Shown: positions 1 to 6,617, counted from the first letter of the stretch. The stretch is 6,974 nt of DNA from an uncultured Clostridia bacterium (GCA_937894515.1 CALCRH010000081.1:1-6974); one strand, 5' to 3'. Translations and numbers: made by a program. Notes: generated by a model from the letters alone, not told the origin.

Positions 1-21
1 TTTTTGCGTGGGGGGGGGAGT

Positions 22-199
22 TCAGAGGGCACTCCGCCCTCTGAGCCGGGTGCAGGACGGCAGTGCCTGCGCGGATGCAAGGCAAGACCTTGCCCGGAGT
101 CCAGAGGCGGAACGCTCTGGCCCAGTGAAGTGTCGAAAGCGCAGCGACCCGGAGGGTTCGACACTTTGTACTGGGTATTACCTGTCGATAAACACAGGT
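22..199. other. Hairpin-rich leader, candidate oriT of the relaxase gene
   Basis: This stretch upstream of the relaxase gene has at least five inverted repeats in a row. A 9-bp stem lies at 22-30/36-44 and a 6-bp stem (GCAAGG/CCTTGC) at 77-82/88-93. A stem with one bulged G lies at 101-109/113-120. A perfect 10-bp stem (AAGTGTCGAA/TTCGACACTT) lies at 128-137/157-166 and is extended outward by CCCAGT/ACTGGG at 121-126/170-175. A 6-bp stem (ACCTGT/ACAGGT) lies at 180-185/194-199. MobV-type relaxases normally nick an inverted-repeat oriT just upstream of their own gene, so the 121-199 part is the best candidate. The nick site cannot be identified from sequence alone. The two small ORFs that can be read through here have no family features. 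Confidence 0.5.
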
Positions 200-274
200 G
201 TTCCATTAAGTTTCTCACTCAAATAATTGTCACACAATAACAGAAAGAAGTTGATTCATATAGCAAGTGAAAAA

Positions 275-1552
275 ATGAGAGTATCCCGTCACAACGGTCG
301 TGCCGGAAAGCATGGGGCGTATAACCCCAAACACAACGACAGAAGCTTCGATGTCACTCATGCGTCCAACATTGATCAGGCAAGAACTGATTTGAATCTG
401 TATTGGGACTGGAAAAACGGTCTGCGGACCAATGCGGAAAACGAAACGGGCCAATATCCAAGTTTCACTGAGATTGAGCGTGAATTCTATGAACAACAGT
501 ATTCAGACTTTCTCGCCGGTCAGTCTGCAAGAAACAAAAAAGCTGGTCACGCAAAAAGGAACCGAACCGTTGATGATCTTCTGAAAGACATAAGGATCTG
601 TCCGGAAGAAACGATTTATCAGATCGGCAAGGAAGGTGACAGTCCTCCTGCGGAAGTCCTGACTGCAATCGTGAATGAATTCATGAAAGCTATCCATGAA
701 CAGTTTGGTACACATGTCCATATGCTTGACTGGGCGCTCCATTTGGACGAAACCACCCCACACATTCACGCAAGACAAGTGTTTGATATCACGAACGCGC
801 ATGGGGAGATTGAACCCAAGCAGGAGAAGGCACTTGAGTTGCTCGGTATCCCATTACCTGACCCTGACAAGAAACCGGGAAAAACGAACAATCGTAAAGC
901 TAAATTCGACAGCATATGTCGCGATATGTTGCTGGACATCTGTAAGAAGCACGGTTTGGAAGTTGAAACTGAACCAATATACGGTGGAAGTAAGCATCTT
1001 GAGATAAACGACTTCATCATCAAAAAGCAAAACGAAAAGATTGCTGCTATGGAAAAACTTAACGCAGAACTGACCGCTGATAACGAAGCAAAAGCGCATA
1101 TGCTGGAAGAGAAGGAAGCAAAGCTGAATACTCTGTTGGCAGAGATTGCGGATGCGGACACAGTTATTGAGGCAGTATCGAATGCAGTTTATGAACAAGC
1201 AGTTAAGGATGTGGTCCAAATTGCTGTCGTTGAAGCTCAGAATGCTGATCAACACATCATCGACTCAACGATTCGGAAAATCAATTCGCCGGAAATCGAC
1301 CTGGGCCGAAAGGAAAAGACAATCCTGCTGGAGTGTCTGGAAAGTGTAAAGCAGCATTTCCAAAAAGCCAAGGAAAGAGTGATCGAAAAAGTCACAAAAC
1401 TGTTCCATCTCCCCGATAAGCGTCAGGAGATCATGACTACTGTCAAAGAGAAAGTCAAGCCCTCTATCCGGAAAATGCTCCTTGCCTACGCAGAAAAACC
1501 TTCCGGTGGCAAAAGCCTTCTCGAACAAAAGCGTACTGAAGATATTCGCTGA
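275..1552 (+). CDS. MobV/Pre-type relaxase (plasmid mobilization protein)
   Basis: This is a relaxase of the Mob/Pre (MobV) family, which nicks oriT and pilots the single strand during conjugative mobilization. The N-terminus reads RVSRHNGRAGKHGAYNPKHN, typical of the clostridial branch. The metal-binding motif HLDETTPHIH lies at about residues 156-165 and fits the HxDExxPHxH signature. A charged helical region with coiled-coil character follows (about residues 250-300), and the C-terminal third is lysine-rich and probably helical. The ATG at 275 is chosen because family members begin close to this motif. In-frame TTG codons at 227 and 251 could lengthen it by 16 or 8 residues, but neither has a well-spaced Shine-Dalgarno; the ATG itself also has only a weak one. 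The protein is 425 residues from the ATG. It lies downstream of a candidate oriT and is followed by two replication genes on the same strand, the usual layout of a mobilizable element. The family call is firm; the start is uncertain. Confidence 0.9.
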   Translation: MRVSRHNGRAGKHGAYNPKHNDRSFDVTHASNIDQARTDLNLYWDWKNGLRTNAENETGQYPSFTEIEREFYEQQYSDFLAGQSARNKKAGHAKRNRTVDDLLKDIRICPEETIYQIGKEGDSPPAEVLTAIVNEFMKAIHEQFGTHVHMLDWALHLDETTPHIHARQVFDITNAHGEIEPKQEKALELLGIPLPDPDKKPGKTNNRKAKFDSICRDMLLDICKKHGLEVETEPIYGGSKHLEINDFIIKKQNEKIAAMEKLNAELTADNEAKAHMLEEKEAKLNTLLAEIADADTVIEAVSNAVYEQAVKDVVQIAVVEAQNADQHIIDSTIRKINSPEIDLGRKEKTILLECLESVKQHFQKAKERVIEKVTKLFHLPDKRQEIMTTVKEKVKPSIRKMLLAYAEKPSGGKSLLEQKRTEDIR

Positions 1553-1580
1553 CCAGAAAGGATAGCGGTCTATGAATGAA

Positions 1581-1587
1581 AAGGAGG
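1581..1587 (+). promoter_or_regulatory. Shine-Dalgarno that decides the TTG start of the CHC2 gene
   Basis: AAGGAGG lies 7 nt before the TTG at 1595. It is a strong match to the anti-SD complement, and no ATG in the same frame lies near it. It supports TTG as the true start and points to Firmicutes-type translation signals in this half of the window. Confidence 0.8.
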
Positions 1588-1594
1588 AAATAAA

Positions 1595-2260
1595 TTGAAT
1601 ATCTTTACCCTCGTTAAAGCTACAGTAACGACAAAACAAGCAGCTGAGTTCTATGGCTTGAAGGTTACAAAAAACAGCATGATATGCTGTCCGTTTCATC
1701 AGGATCAACATCCTTCCATGAAAGTGGATGACAGATACTATTGCTTTGGTTGCCACGAGACCGGAGATGTGATCAATTTCACCGCCGGTCTTTTTCATTG
1801 CAGTCAGTATGAGGCTGCAAAGAAACTGGCTTCTGACTTTCATATAGACATTACTGAAGATGACCATCCAGGGCAGAAAGGGAAAAAGGAAAAGAAGCCC
1901 TTCACACCGTTCAAACCTGACCTGGCCGGATTATCCGCACAATTGGAATCCATCAAGGCTGAAGCGGCACAGCAGGAGTTTGAGGTCTGGATCAAGCATG
2001 CTGCTGATGTCCTAACAGACTATCGGCTGCTGCTCAGCAAATGGATAGCGCAATATGCCCCTCAAACCGAAGATGAGGAGTGGCATCCGCGTTTTGTGGA
2101 GGCCTCTGCACAGATCGAAATTGTGGATTATTGGTTCAGTATGATCGATGATCCGTTGGAACAACATTATTTCTATGAAAATTACAAAGGAGAAGTGAAA
2201 CGTATACATGACCGAATTGTTGAATACCAATCAGAAACAGGAAATGCAGGCTGTACCTGA
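1595..2260 (+). CDS. CHC2 zinc-finger primase-like protein
   Basis: This 221-residue protein has a DnaG-type CHC2 zinc-binding domain in its N-terminal third. The likely ligands are C32, H35, C50 and C53 (CPFH then CFGC), followed by the typical ETGDVINF stretch at about residues 55-62. This domain binds DNA templates in primases. The remaining 150 residues are charged and helical and show no TOPRIM or other primase catalytic motif that I can recognise, so the protein may act as a template-binding partner rather than a complete primase. The start is TTG with a strong Shine-Dalgarno. The 3' end overlaps the VapE gene by 53 bp in another frame, which suggests translational coupling and a shared role in replicating the element. 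The zinc finger is clear; the function beyond it is inferred from context. Confidence 0.88.
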   Translation: MNIFTLVKATVTTKQAAEFYGLKVTKNSMICCPFHQDQHPSMKVDDRYYCFGCHETGDVINFTAGLFHCSQYEAAKKLASDFHIDITEDDHPGQKGKKEKKPFTPFKPDLAGLSAQLESIKAEAAQQEFEVWIKHAADVLTDYRLLLSKWIAQYAPQTEDEEWHPRFVEASAQIEIVDYWFSMIDDPLEQHYFYENYKGEVKRIHDRIVEYQSETGNAGCT

Positions 2261-3671
2261 TACAGCCATGACGATCCCGGCAGCAAAAGTCAATCCCAAT
2301 TGGAAACCGCCCATGCCGGAGGTACAGATGGAAGAAGCGTATAGCGCTATTCGCAATACGCTGGAGCACAATGACAAGGGACAAGTGATCAGTTCGCTGC
2401 AAAATGTGGTTATTGCATTGCAGAACGATCCGATCCTAAGTGGAAATATCCGCCGGAATCTCTTTACTGAAAAGCTCGACATCAATTGCGAGCTGCCGTG
2501 GATTCGCACCGGCACAACGCTGGATGACACAGATTTGTCCTTTCTGCTGCTGCATCTGGAAGTCCATTATGGCATTCGTGCAGATAAGCCGCTGATGCAT
2601 GCATTAAGGATCATAGCAACTAACGAGGCTTTTCATCCCGTCAGAGAAAAGCTGCTGAGCCTGAAATGGGACGGGGTGCCTCGTGTTCGGGAAGCTCTGC
2701 ACCATTTTCTCGGTGCTGAGAACAACGATTATAACGAGAACTGCCTGAAAGTCTTCATGTTCGGAGCAGTCAACAGGGTGTTTCGTCCTGGCTGCAAGTT
2801 TGAGCTTATGTTTGTACTGGTCGGCGGTCAGGGTGCGGGCAAAACAACATTCATTCGCTATCTGGCAATGAATGAAGACTGGTTTTCCGATGACATCCGC
2901 AATGTAAGTGATGAAAAGATATTCCACCGGCTGAACGGTCACTGGATCATGGAAATGTCCGAGATGGTTGCGACAGCCAATGCGAAAAGCATTGAGGAAA
3001 TCAAATCCTTTCTCTCTCGCGACAAGGATTTCTGCCGCCTGCCTTATGATCGGTTTGGCAGCGATCATCCAAGGCAGGCGGTCTTTGCCGGTACGACCAA
3101 TCGTCTGGATTTCTTGCCACAGGATCGCAGCGGCAACCGCCGCTTCATGCCTGTGATGGTACATCCCGAACTGGCTGACTGCCATATCCTGGACAATCCT
3201 GATGAATCCCGATATTACTTCGAGCAAATGTGGGCTGAGATTATGGTTCTCTATCAAGCCGGTGAATATCGAACCTATCTGACCAAGGAAGATGAAGCCT
3301 ACCTGAAAATGGAGCAGGAAATGTTCTCCCAGGAGGATACGTTGGCAGGCCGGATCTTCGCCTACATGGAGAGTTTTGAAGGCGACCGGCTCTGCTCCAT
3401 TCAGATCTACAAGGAAGGACTGGATCACCTTACGGATGAGCCGAAGTTTTATGAAACCAAAGAGATCTGTGAAATCGTGAACAACGGTATTGCCGCGGGG
3501 AATATCACCGGCTGGCGGGCCTTCAAGGGTCCGCGACGGTTTCCAAAGTATGGCAACCAGCGTGGTTGGGAACGTGTAAGAATCGAGCCTGCACCAGTAC
3601 CGCAGCCGGAGCAGCTTGGCTTTATCGTTGTTGATAACGAACCTGATCTGCCTTGGAAAGACAGTCACTAA
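2208..3671 (+). CDS. VapE-family superfamily 3 helicase (replication protein)
   Basis: This 487-residue protein matches the virulence-associated protein E family, DNA-dependent ATPases/helicases common in phage satellites, prophages and integrated mobilizable elements. Walker A is GGQGAGKT at residues 206-213. A Walker B-like strand, HWIMEMSEM, starts at about residue 245, and a sensor-like Asn (GTTN) is at residue 298. The characteristic GNRRF motif follows, with R311 and R312 as candidate arginine fingers. The N-terminal 150 residues contain the usual WDGVPR segment that precedes the ATPase core but no primase catalytic domain. It probably unwinds the origin and drives replication of the excised element, together with the CHC2 protein encoded just upstream. 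The ATG at 2208 has an AAAGGAG 15 nt upstream, which is rather far; ATG 2244 is an alternative start. A palindromic repeat cluster that may be the origin follows the stop codon. Confidence 0.9.
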   Translation: MTELLNTNQKQEMQAVPDTAMTIPAAKVNPNWKPPMPEVQMEEAYSAIRNTLEHNDKGQVISSLQNVVIALQNDPILSGNIRRNLFTEKLDINCELPWIRTGTTLDDTDLSFLLLHLEVHYGIRADKPLMHALRIIATNEAFHPVREKLLSLKWDGVPRVREALHHFLGAENNDYNENCLKVFMFGAVNRVFRPGCKFELMFVLVGGQGAGKTTFIRYLAMNEDWFSDDIRNVSDEKIFHRLNGHWIMEMSEMVATANAKSIEEIKSFLSRDKDFCRLPYDRFGSDHPRQAVFAGTTNRLDFLPQDRSGNRRFMPVMVHPELADCHILDNPDESRYYFEQMWAEIMVLYQAGEYRTYLTKEDEAYLKMEQEMFSQEDTLAGRIFAYMESFEGDRLCSIQIYKEGLDHLTDEPKFYETKEICEIVNNGIAAGNITGWRAFKGPRRFPKYGNQRGWERVRIEPAPVPQPEQLGFIVVDNEPDLPWKDSH

Positions 3672-3679
3672 CAACCTAT

Positions 3680-3787
3680 GACTACAATGTCTACAAGACT
3701 ACAAGCAAAAACACACTTTTTTCGCGGTGACTATGAAGTCCGCAGAAAAAGTGTAGAAATGGCTGTAGTCATTGTAGTCTTGTAGTC
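3680..3787. repeat. 108-bp palindrome with six inverted 8-mers, candidate replication origin
   Basis: Three direct copies of GACTACAA-type 8-mers lie at 3680-3687, 3689-3696 (one mismatch, GTCTACAA) and 3697-3704. Three copies in the opposite orientation lie at 3763-3770 (one mismatch), 3772-3779 and 3780-3787. Between them is an inverted repeat with 15-nt arms, 13 of 15 matching, at 3713-3727 and 3740-3754, containing T-rich and A-rich tracts. Both layers share exactly the same centre, 3733.5. The position directly after a VapE helicase gene recalls the iteron-type origins next to the replication genes of phage-inducible islands. Binding by VapE, the CHC2 protein or another factor is inference. 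It does not look like a terminator because no T-run follows the outer arms. Confidence 0.6.
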
Positions 3788-3851
3788 AAACCCATAACAT
3801 GACAATAGACGCGCACAGGCATCTTTATTGGCATGTTGTTCCTGTATTCCT

Positions 3852-3882
3852 AAAGGAGTTGTCGTTCAGACGACTCCTTTTA
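3852..3882 (+). terminator. Rho-independent terminator between vapE and the recombinase module
   Basis: AAAGGAGT (3852-3859) pairs with ACTCCTTT (3873-3880). An alternative inner pairing, GTCG/CGAC, closes a TTCAGA loop. The descending arm ends in TTTTAT. It would end transcripts of the replication genes before the next module; it could also work in reverse, since the A-rich side is symmetrical. Confidence 0.6.
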
Positions 3883-3962
3883 TCTTACTGCTACACATTT
3901 ATATCAGGAATCAACTATGAAAGGAAATGCATATGTGTTACAATAATGAAGGAATTCAACCC

Positions 3963-4187
3963 ATGAACCTTGACAATACAATAATCGCGTCACCATCTGT
4001 GCAGGTACCTCGCGAAATCACTACTACCGACGGTTGTCATGTATCCATGTGTTTCCGTGATGAAGATGATCCATCTGTTCATCGGGAAATCGCCCGGATG
4101 TTGATTGCCGCTTTTACCAAGAAGAGGAGCAATGAGCATGAAACGAGTAATGTGCCTGTACAGAGTATCGACCAAAGGGCAGGTTGA
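3963..4187 (+). CDS. Small conserved-type accessory protein upstream of the recombinase
   Basis: This 74-residue protein starts at the ATG at 3963, with AAGGA 9 nt upstream. An upstream in-frame ATG at 3933 also has a usable Shine-Dalgarno (GAAAGGA) and would give 84 residues. The core reads as a short beta-strand pair followed by a helix: ITTTDGCHVSMCFRDEDDPS, then HREIARMLIAAF. Small ORFs of this shape are common just upstream of serine recombinases in clostridial mobile elements. The pattern (strand, F, acidic turn, helix ending in L-I) recalls the TnpW family of Tn4451-like elements, but I cannot confirm membership. Its end overlaps the recombinase start (4138) by 50 bp, so the two are probably translated together; an accessory role such as recombination directionality is speculation. 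No membrane segment or signal peptide is visible. Confidence 0.6.
   Translation: MNLDNTIIASPSVQVPREITTTDGCHVSMCFRDEDDPSVHREIARMLIAAFTKKRSNEHETSNVPVQSIDQRAG
4123..4129 (+). promoter_or_regulatory. Shine-Dalgarno for the recombinase start
   Basis: AGAGGAG lies 8 nt before ATG 4138 but only 2 nt before ATG 4132, so 4138 is the better start. It gives MKRVMCLYRVST, the usual N-terminus of this recombinase group. The site lies inside the coding region of the small upstream ORF. Confidence 0.65.
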
Positions 4188-5502
4188 CAAGACTACCGAT
4201 GACATTCCCATGCAGCGTCGTGAATGCATGAATTTCATTGAAAAAATGGAAGATTGGGAATTCTATGATGAACGTGTGGAAAAGGGCATTTCCGGTTATA
4301 AGGTTTCAGCTGATAAACGGGATGCGATTCTTGATATCCGCGCTTTGGCAGAAAAGAAAAAATTCGATGTTTTACTGGTCTTTATGTTTGACCGTCTCGG
4401 TCGTATTGAAAACGAAACCCCGTTCATCCTTGAATGGTTTACCGAGCACAACATAGAGGTGTGGAGTGTCAACGAAGGTCAGCAAAAGATCGAATCTCAT
4501 TCCGACAAGTTGATGAACTACATCCGCTTTTGGCAAGCGTCCGGCGAGTCGGAGAAAACATCCATCCGTGTCCGCACCCGCCTTCAACAGATGACTTCGG
4601 ACGGCGTATATACGGGCGGCGTTGTGCCGTTCGGATATAAGCTCGAAAACCGTGGTCGCCTGAATAAGAAAGGTCAACTGATGCGAGATTTGGTTGTTGA
4701 CAACGACCTTTGGGAGCACTATCTCACCGAACCTTACACTGAGGCTATCACTCAGATTATCAAAGAACAGAAACCCAGCATCCTGCTGATTGGCGCCACC
4801 ACCATTGGCCGCGACCTCGGTCCCAGAGTTTCCGCTCGTAACGTCACCGGTCTTACCGCCGACGCTACCAAGCTCGAAATCAGCGACGACGAGGCTCACG
4901 AGTTCCGTATGACCCGTCCCGCTTTCGGCGGCAACCTGATGGCTACCATTCTTTGTAAGAATAACCGCCCGCAGATGTCCACCGTTCGCCCCGGCGTCAT
5001 GCAGAAGCTCACCCCCGATGCAAGCCGCAAAGGCGAGGTCGTTGACTATGCTATCAACTTCGACGAGAAGAAGATCTCCCGCGTGAAGGTTGTCAAGACC
5101 GTCAAGGAAGAGAAGGTCGTCACCGACATCAGCCAGGCTAAGATCCTCGTTTCCGGCGGCCGCGGCGTGGCTAACAAGGAAGGTTTTGCCAAACTCGAAG
5201 CTCTCGCTAAGGAGCTCGGTGGCGAGGTCTCCAGCAGCCGTGCTATGGTTGACGCTGGCGTGATGGAGCAGAGCCGTCAGGTTGGTCAGACTGGTAAGAC
5301 CGTCCGCCCCAGCCTCTATATGGCTTGCGGCATCAGCGGCGCTATCCAGCATCTCGCAGGTATGGAAGAGAGCGAGTTCATCATCGCTATCAACAAAGAC
5401 AAGTTTGCTCCCATCTTCAGCGTTGCCGACCTCGGCATCGTTGGCGACCTCCACAAGATTGTCCCCATGCTCACCGAGCGCCTCAAGAATATGCAGAAAT
5501 AA
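4138..5502 (+). CDS. Chimeric ORF: serine recombinase catalytic domain joined to EtfA C-terminal part
   Basis: This 454-residue frame joins two unrelated proteins. Residues 1 to about 185 are the resolvase-type catalytic domain of a large serine recombinase. The nucleophile is S11 in LYRVST with R9 nearby, FDRLGR at 84-89 supplies the conserved arginines, and ASGESEKTSIRVR is followed by VPFGY, which opens the recombinase DNA-binding domain. The zinc-ribbon and coiled-coil parts of a full protein (about 500-550 residues) are missing. From about residue 186 the frame is electron transfer flavoprotein alpha: LLIGATTIGRDLGPR at about 216-230, and the FAD-binding motifs SSRA, VGQTGKTVRP and the LYMACGISGAIQHLAGM signature from residue 393. 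Codon choice changes at the same point, from mixed endings to mostly C/G endings. A working fusion is very unlikely: the recombinase lacks DNA binding and EtfA lacks its N-terminal region. Assembly chimera is the first explanation. Confidence 0.88.
   Translation: MKRVMCLYRVSTKGQVDKTTDDIPMQRRECMNFIEKMEDWEFYDERVEKGISGYKVSADKRDAILDIRALAEKKKFDVLLVFMFDRLGRIENETPFILEWFTEHNIEVWSVNEGQQKIESHSDKLMNYIRFWQASGESEKTSIRVRTRLQQMTSDGVYTGGVVPFGYKLENRGRLNKKGQLMRDLVVDNDLWEHYLTEPYTEAITQIIKEQKPSILLIGATTIGRDLGPRVSARNVTGLTADATKLEISDDEAHEFRMTRPAFGGNLMATILCKNNRPQMSTVRPGVMQKLTPDASRKGEVVDYAINFDEKKISRVKVVKTVKEEKVVTDISQAKILVSGGRGVANKEGFAKLEALAKELGGEVSSSRAMVDAGVMEQSRQVGQTGKTVRPSLYMACGISGAIQHLAGMEESEFIIAINKDKFAPIFSVADLGIVGDLHKIVPMLTERLKNMQK
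4684..4716 (+). other. Junction between Firmicutes-type and Bacteroidetes-type sequence
   Basis: The recombinase homology runs to about DLVVD and the EtfA homology starts at about VVDNDLWEHY, so the break lies within about 4690-4710. Both families often have a V-[VI]-D stretch here: the recombinase before its EA-IV-IF helix, and EtfA before its LFPY/WEHY segment. The bases around 4693-4704 (GTTGTTGACAAC, which is itself nearly palindromic) could therefore be shared by both parents. I see no target duplication, element end or attachment core here. Confidence 0.6.
4699..5502 (+). pseudogene. etfA: 5'-truncated electron transfer flavoprotein alpha subunit
   Basis: About 268 residues of EtfA remain of the usual 315-340. 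EtfA pairs with EtfB, binds FAD in its C-terminal domain and carries electrons between acyl-CoA or related dehydrogenases and the quinone pool or other acceptors. The C-terminal FAD domain looks intact: GRGV, SSRAMVDAG, VGQTGKTVRPSLY, the EtfA signature ending in IIAIN, and the closing FSVADLGIVGD segment. The N-terminal 70-80 residues, which help contact EtfB, are replaced by recombinase sequence. In Bacteroidetes etfB normally lies just upstream, but here that position holds the mobile element. A strong terminator follows 21 nt after the stop. The identity is secure; the truncation may be an artefact of the contig. Confidence 0.9.
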
Positions 5503-5523
5503 TACACTTGTATATTCCTCATC

Positions 5524-5567
5524 AAAGCTCTCGAACACCCTGTTCGAGAGCTTTGCTTTACTTTTTT
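5524..5567 (+). terminator. Strong Rho-independent terminator after etfA
   Basis: A perfect 13-bp stem (AAAGCTCTCGAAC, 5524-5536, with GTTCGAGAGCTTT, 5542-5554) closes a 5-nt ACCCT loop. It is followed by GCTTTACTTTTTT, so release would occur at about 5562-5567. It insulates nagB from etfA transcription. Confidence 0.9.
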
Positions 5568-5598
5568 AGTTGCTTTTTCCTTTTTTAAGTGTTAAAAT

Positions 5599-5630
5599 TT
5601 TGGAATATTTCTTAATTGTTTGTATATTTG
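5599..5630 (+). promoter_or_regulatory. Bacteroidetes-type promoter of nagB
   Basis: The -33 element TTTG (5599-5602) and the -7 element TATATTTG (5623-5630) match the Bacteroidetes consensus TTTG/TAnnTTTG with a 20-nt spacer. Transcription would begin around 5635-5638, giving a leader of about 90 nt. A small GCCT/AGGC hairpin (5645-5648/5653-5656) lies near its 5' end. No Shine-Dalgarno precedes the nagB ATG; an A/T-rich leader without SD is normal in this phylum. Confidence 0.75.
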
Positions 5631-5728
5631 CATTGTGATATTTTGCCTAAAAAGGCATGAAAATTTTGTATAGGATGTAGATTTACAGATAGATACAGAG
5701 ATATATACCTACTAAAAATATTGCAACT

Positions 5729-6550
5729 ATGAGAGTAATTATTGCAAAAGATTATGACGAAATGTCCGTTTGGGCTGCCAATTATGTGGCCAAACGTATC
5801 TTGGATGCAAAACCGACACCTGAGAAGCCATTCGTTTTGGGCTGCCCCACAGGCAGCTCCCCCCTCGGCCTCTACAAGCATCTGATTGAACTTAATAAGA
5901 AAGGTGTTATCAGTTTCCAAAATGTGGTCACGTTCAACATGGACGAGTATGTCGGCCTTGATGTGAACCATCCCGAGAGCTACCACAGCTTTATGTGGAA
6001 TAATTTCTTCAACCACATCGACATCAAGCCGGAGAATGTCCACATCCTTGATGGCAACGCTCCCGACCTCTTGGCAGAATGCGCCCATTATGAGGAGATG
6101 ATTGCTCAGGCTGGAGGTGTAGACCTCTTCATGGGCGGTATCGGCCCAGACGGCCACATCGCTTTCAACGAGCCGGGTAGCAGCCTTTCTTCGCGTACTC
6201 GCATCAAGACGCTCACAACTAACACGATTCAGGCAAACTGCCGCTTTTTCGACAACGATGAGTCTAAGGTGCCTAAACAGGCGCTCACAGTGGGTGTCGG
6301 CACCGTTATGGATGCCCGCGAGGTCCTTATCCTCTGCAACGGCCCGAAGAAGGCTCGCGCCCTCCACCACATGATTGAGTGCGGCGTCAGCCACATGTGG
6401 ACTTCCAGTATGCTCCAGATGCACCAGCATGGCACAGTCGTTTGCGATGAAGAGGCTTGCGAAGAGCTTCAAATTAGCACTTACGATTATTTTAAGGACA
6501 AACAGCGCCTCGAATGCATCATTGAAAGATTTATTAATCTATTCAATTAA
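5729..6550 (+). CDS. nagB: Glucosamine-6-phosphate deaminase
   Basis: NagB is a cytosolic enzyme that converts glucosamine-6-phosphate to fructose-6-phosphate and ammonia, the step that brings amino sugars from mucin, chitin or peptidoglycan into glycolysis. The 273 residues align almost without gaps to the 266-residue E. coli enzyme. The phosphate-binding PTGSSPLGLY is at 40-49. The catalytic base D72 lies in FNMDEYVGL, and D141, H143 and E148 lie in GPDGHIAFNEPG. The allosteric GlcNAc-6-phosphate site also appears kept: S151, S152, R158, K160, T161 and Y254 are all present, so allosteric activation is likely. The ATG at 5729 aligns with the E. coli start and has its own promoter. The gene seems monocistronic, between two terminators. 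Codon use resembles the etfA part, not the mobile element. No nag kinase, deacetylase or transporter gene is visible in the window. Confidence 0.97.
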   Translation: MRVIIAKDYDEMSVWAANYVAKRILDAKPTPEKPFVLGCPTGSSPLGLYKHLIELNKKGVISFQNVVTFNMDEYVGLDVNHPESYHSFMWNNFFNHIDIKPENVHILDGNAPDLLAECAHYEEMIAQAGGVDLFMGGIGPDGHIAFNEPGSSLSSRTRIKTLTTNTIQANCRFFDNDESKVPKQALTVGVGTVMDAREVLILCNGPKKARALHHMIECGVSHMWTSSMLQMHQHGTVVCDEEACEELQISTYDYFKDKQRLECIIERFINLFN

Positions 6551-6585
6551 AGCGTTCCGAGAATATCGGTTACTCATAGAAAAGA

Positions 6586-6617
6586 AAAGGTCTCCTATGG
6601 TAAGGAGGCCTTTTTTT
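6586..6617 (+). terminator. Rho-independent terminator of nagB
   Basis: A 10-bp stem (AAAGGTCTCC, 6586-6595, with GGAGGCCTTT, 6604-6613, including one G-T pair) has an 8-nt loop and ends in seven T. It lies 36 nt after the nagB stop. Confidence 0.9.

Noticed and set aside
10..18. Run of nine G at the left edge
   Set aside because: A short homopolymer near the window edge; could be sequencing or assembly noise and has no interpretable role.
4..240. Two short plus-strand frames in the leader before the relaxase gene
   Set aside because: They run through the inverted-repeat cluster, start in a G homopolymer region, and their translations look like random GC-rich sequence.
2604..3674. Minus-strand frame of 356 codons opposite vapE
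   Set aside because: The plus strand encodes VapE with Walker A and GNRRF motifs; the antisense translation has no recognisable family features and no ribosome binding site.
3680..3787. CRISPR-like array or transcription terminator at the 8-mer cluster
   Set aside because: The units are 8 nt, nearly adjacent and inverted around one centre, without spacers; no T-run follows the outer arms as a terminator would need.
4138..5502. A new functional recombinase-flavoprotein fusion (redox-controlled integrase)
   Set aside because: Both partners lack parts essential to their known function, and the break coincides with a change in codon use and phylum signals, so an artefact or accidental join is far more likely.
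4372..5538. Long minus-strand frame of 388 codons opposite the recombinase/EtfA ORF
   Set aside because: It is a shadow of a high-GC3 coding region: the plus frame has clear recombinase and EtfA motifs, while the minus translation is low-complexity and has no motif.
5612..6472. Minus-strand frame of 286 codons opposite nagB
   Set aside because: It is antisense to a fully conserved nagB and extends into the AT-rich promoter region; no independent evidence of coding.
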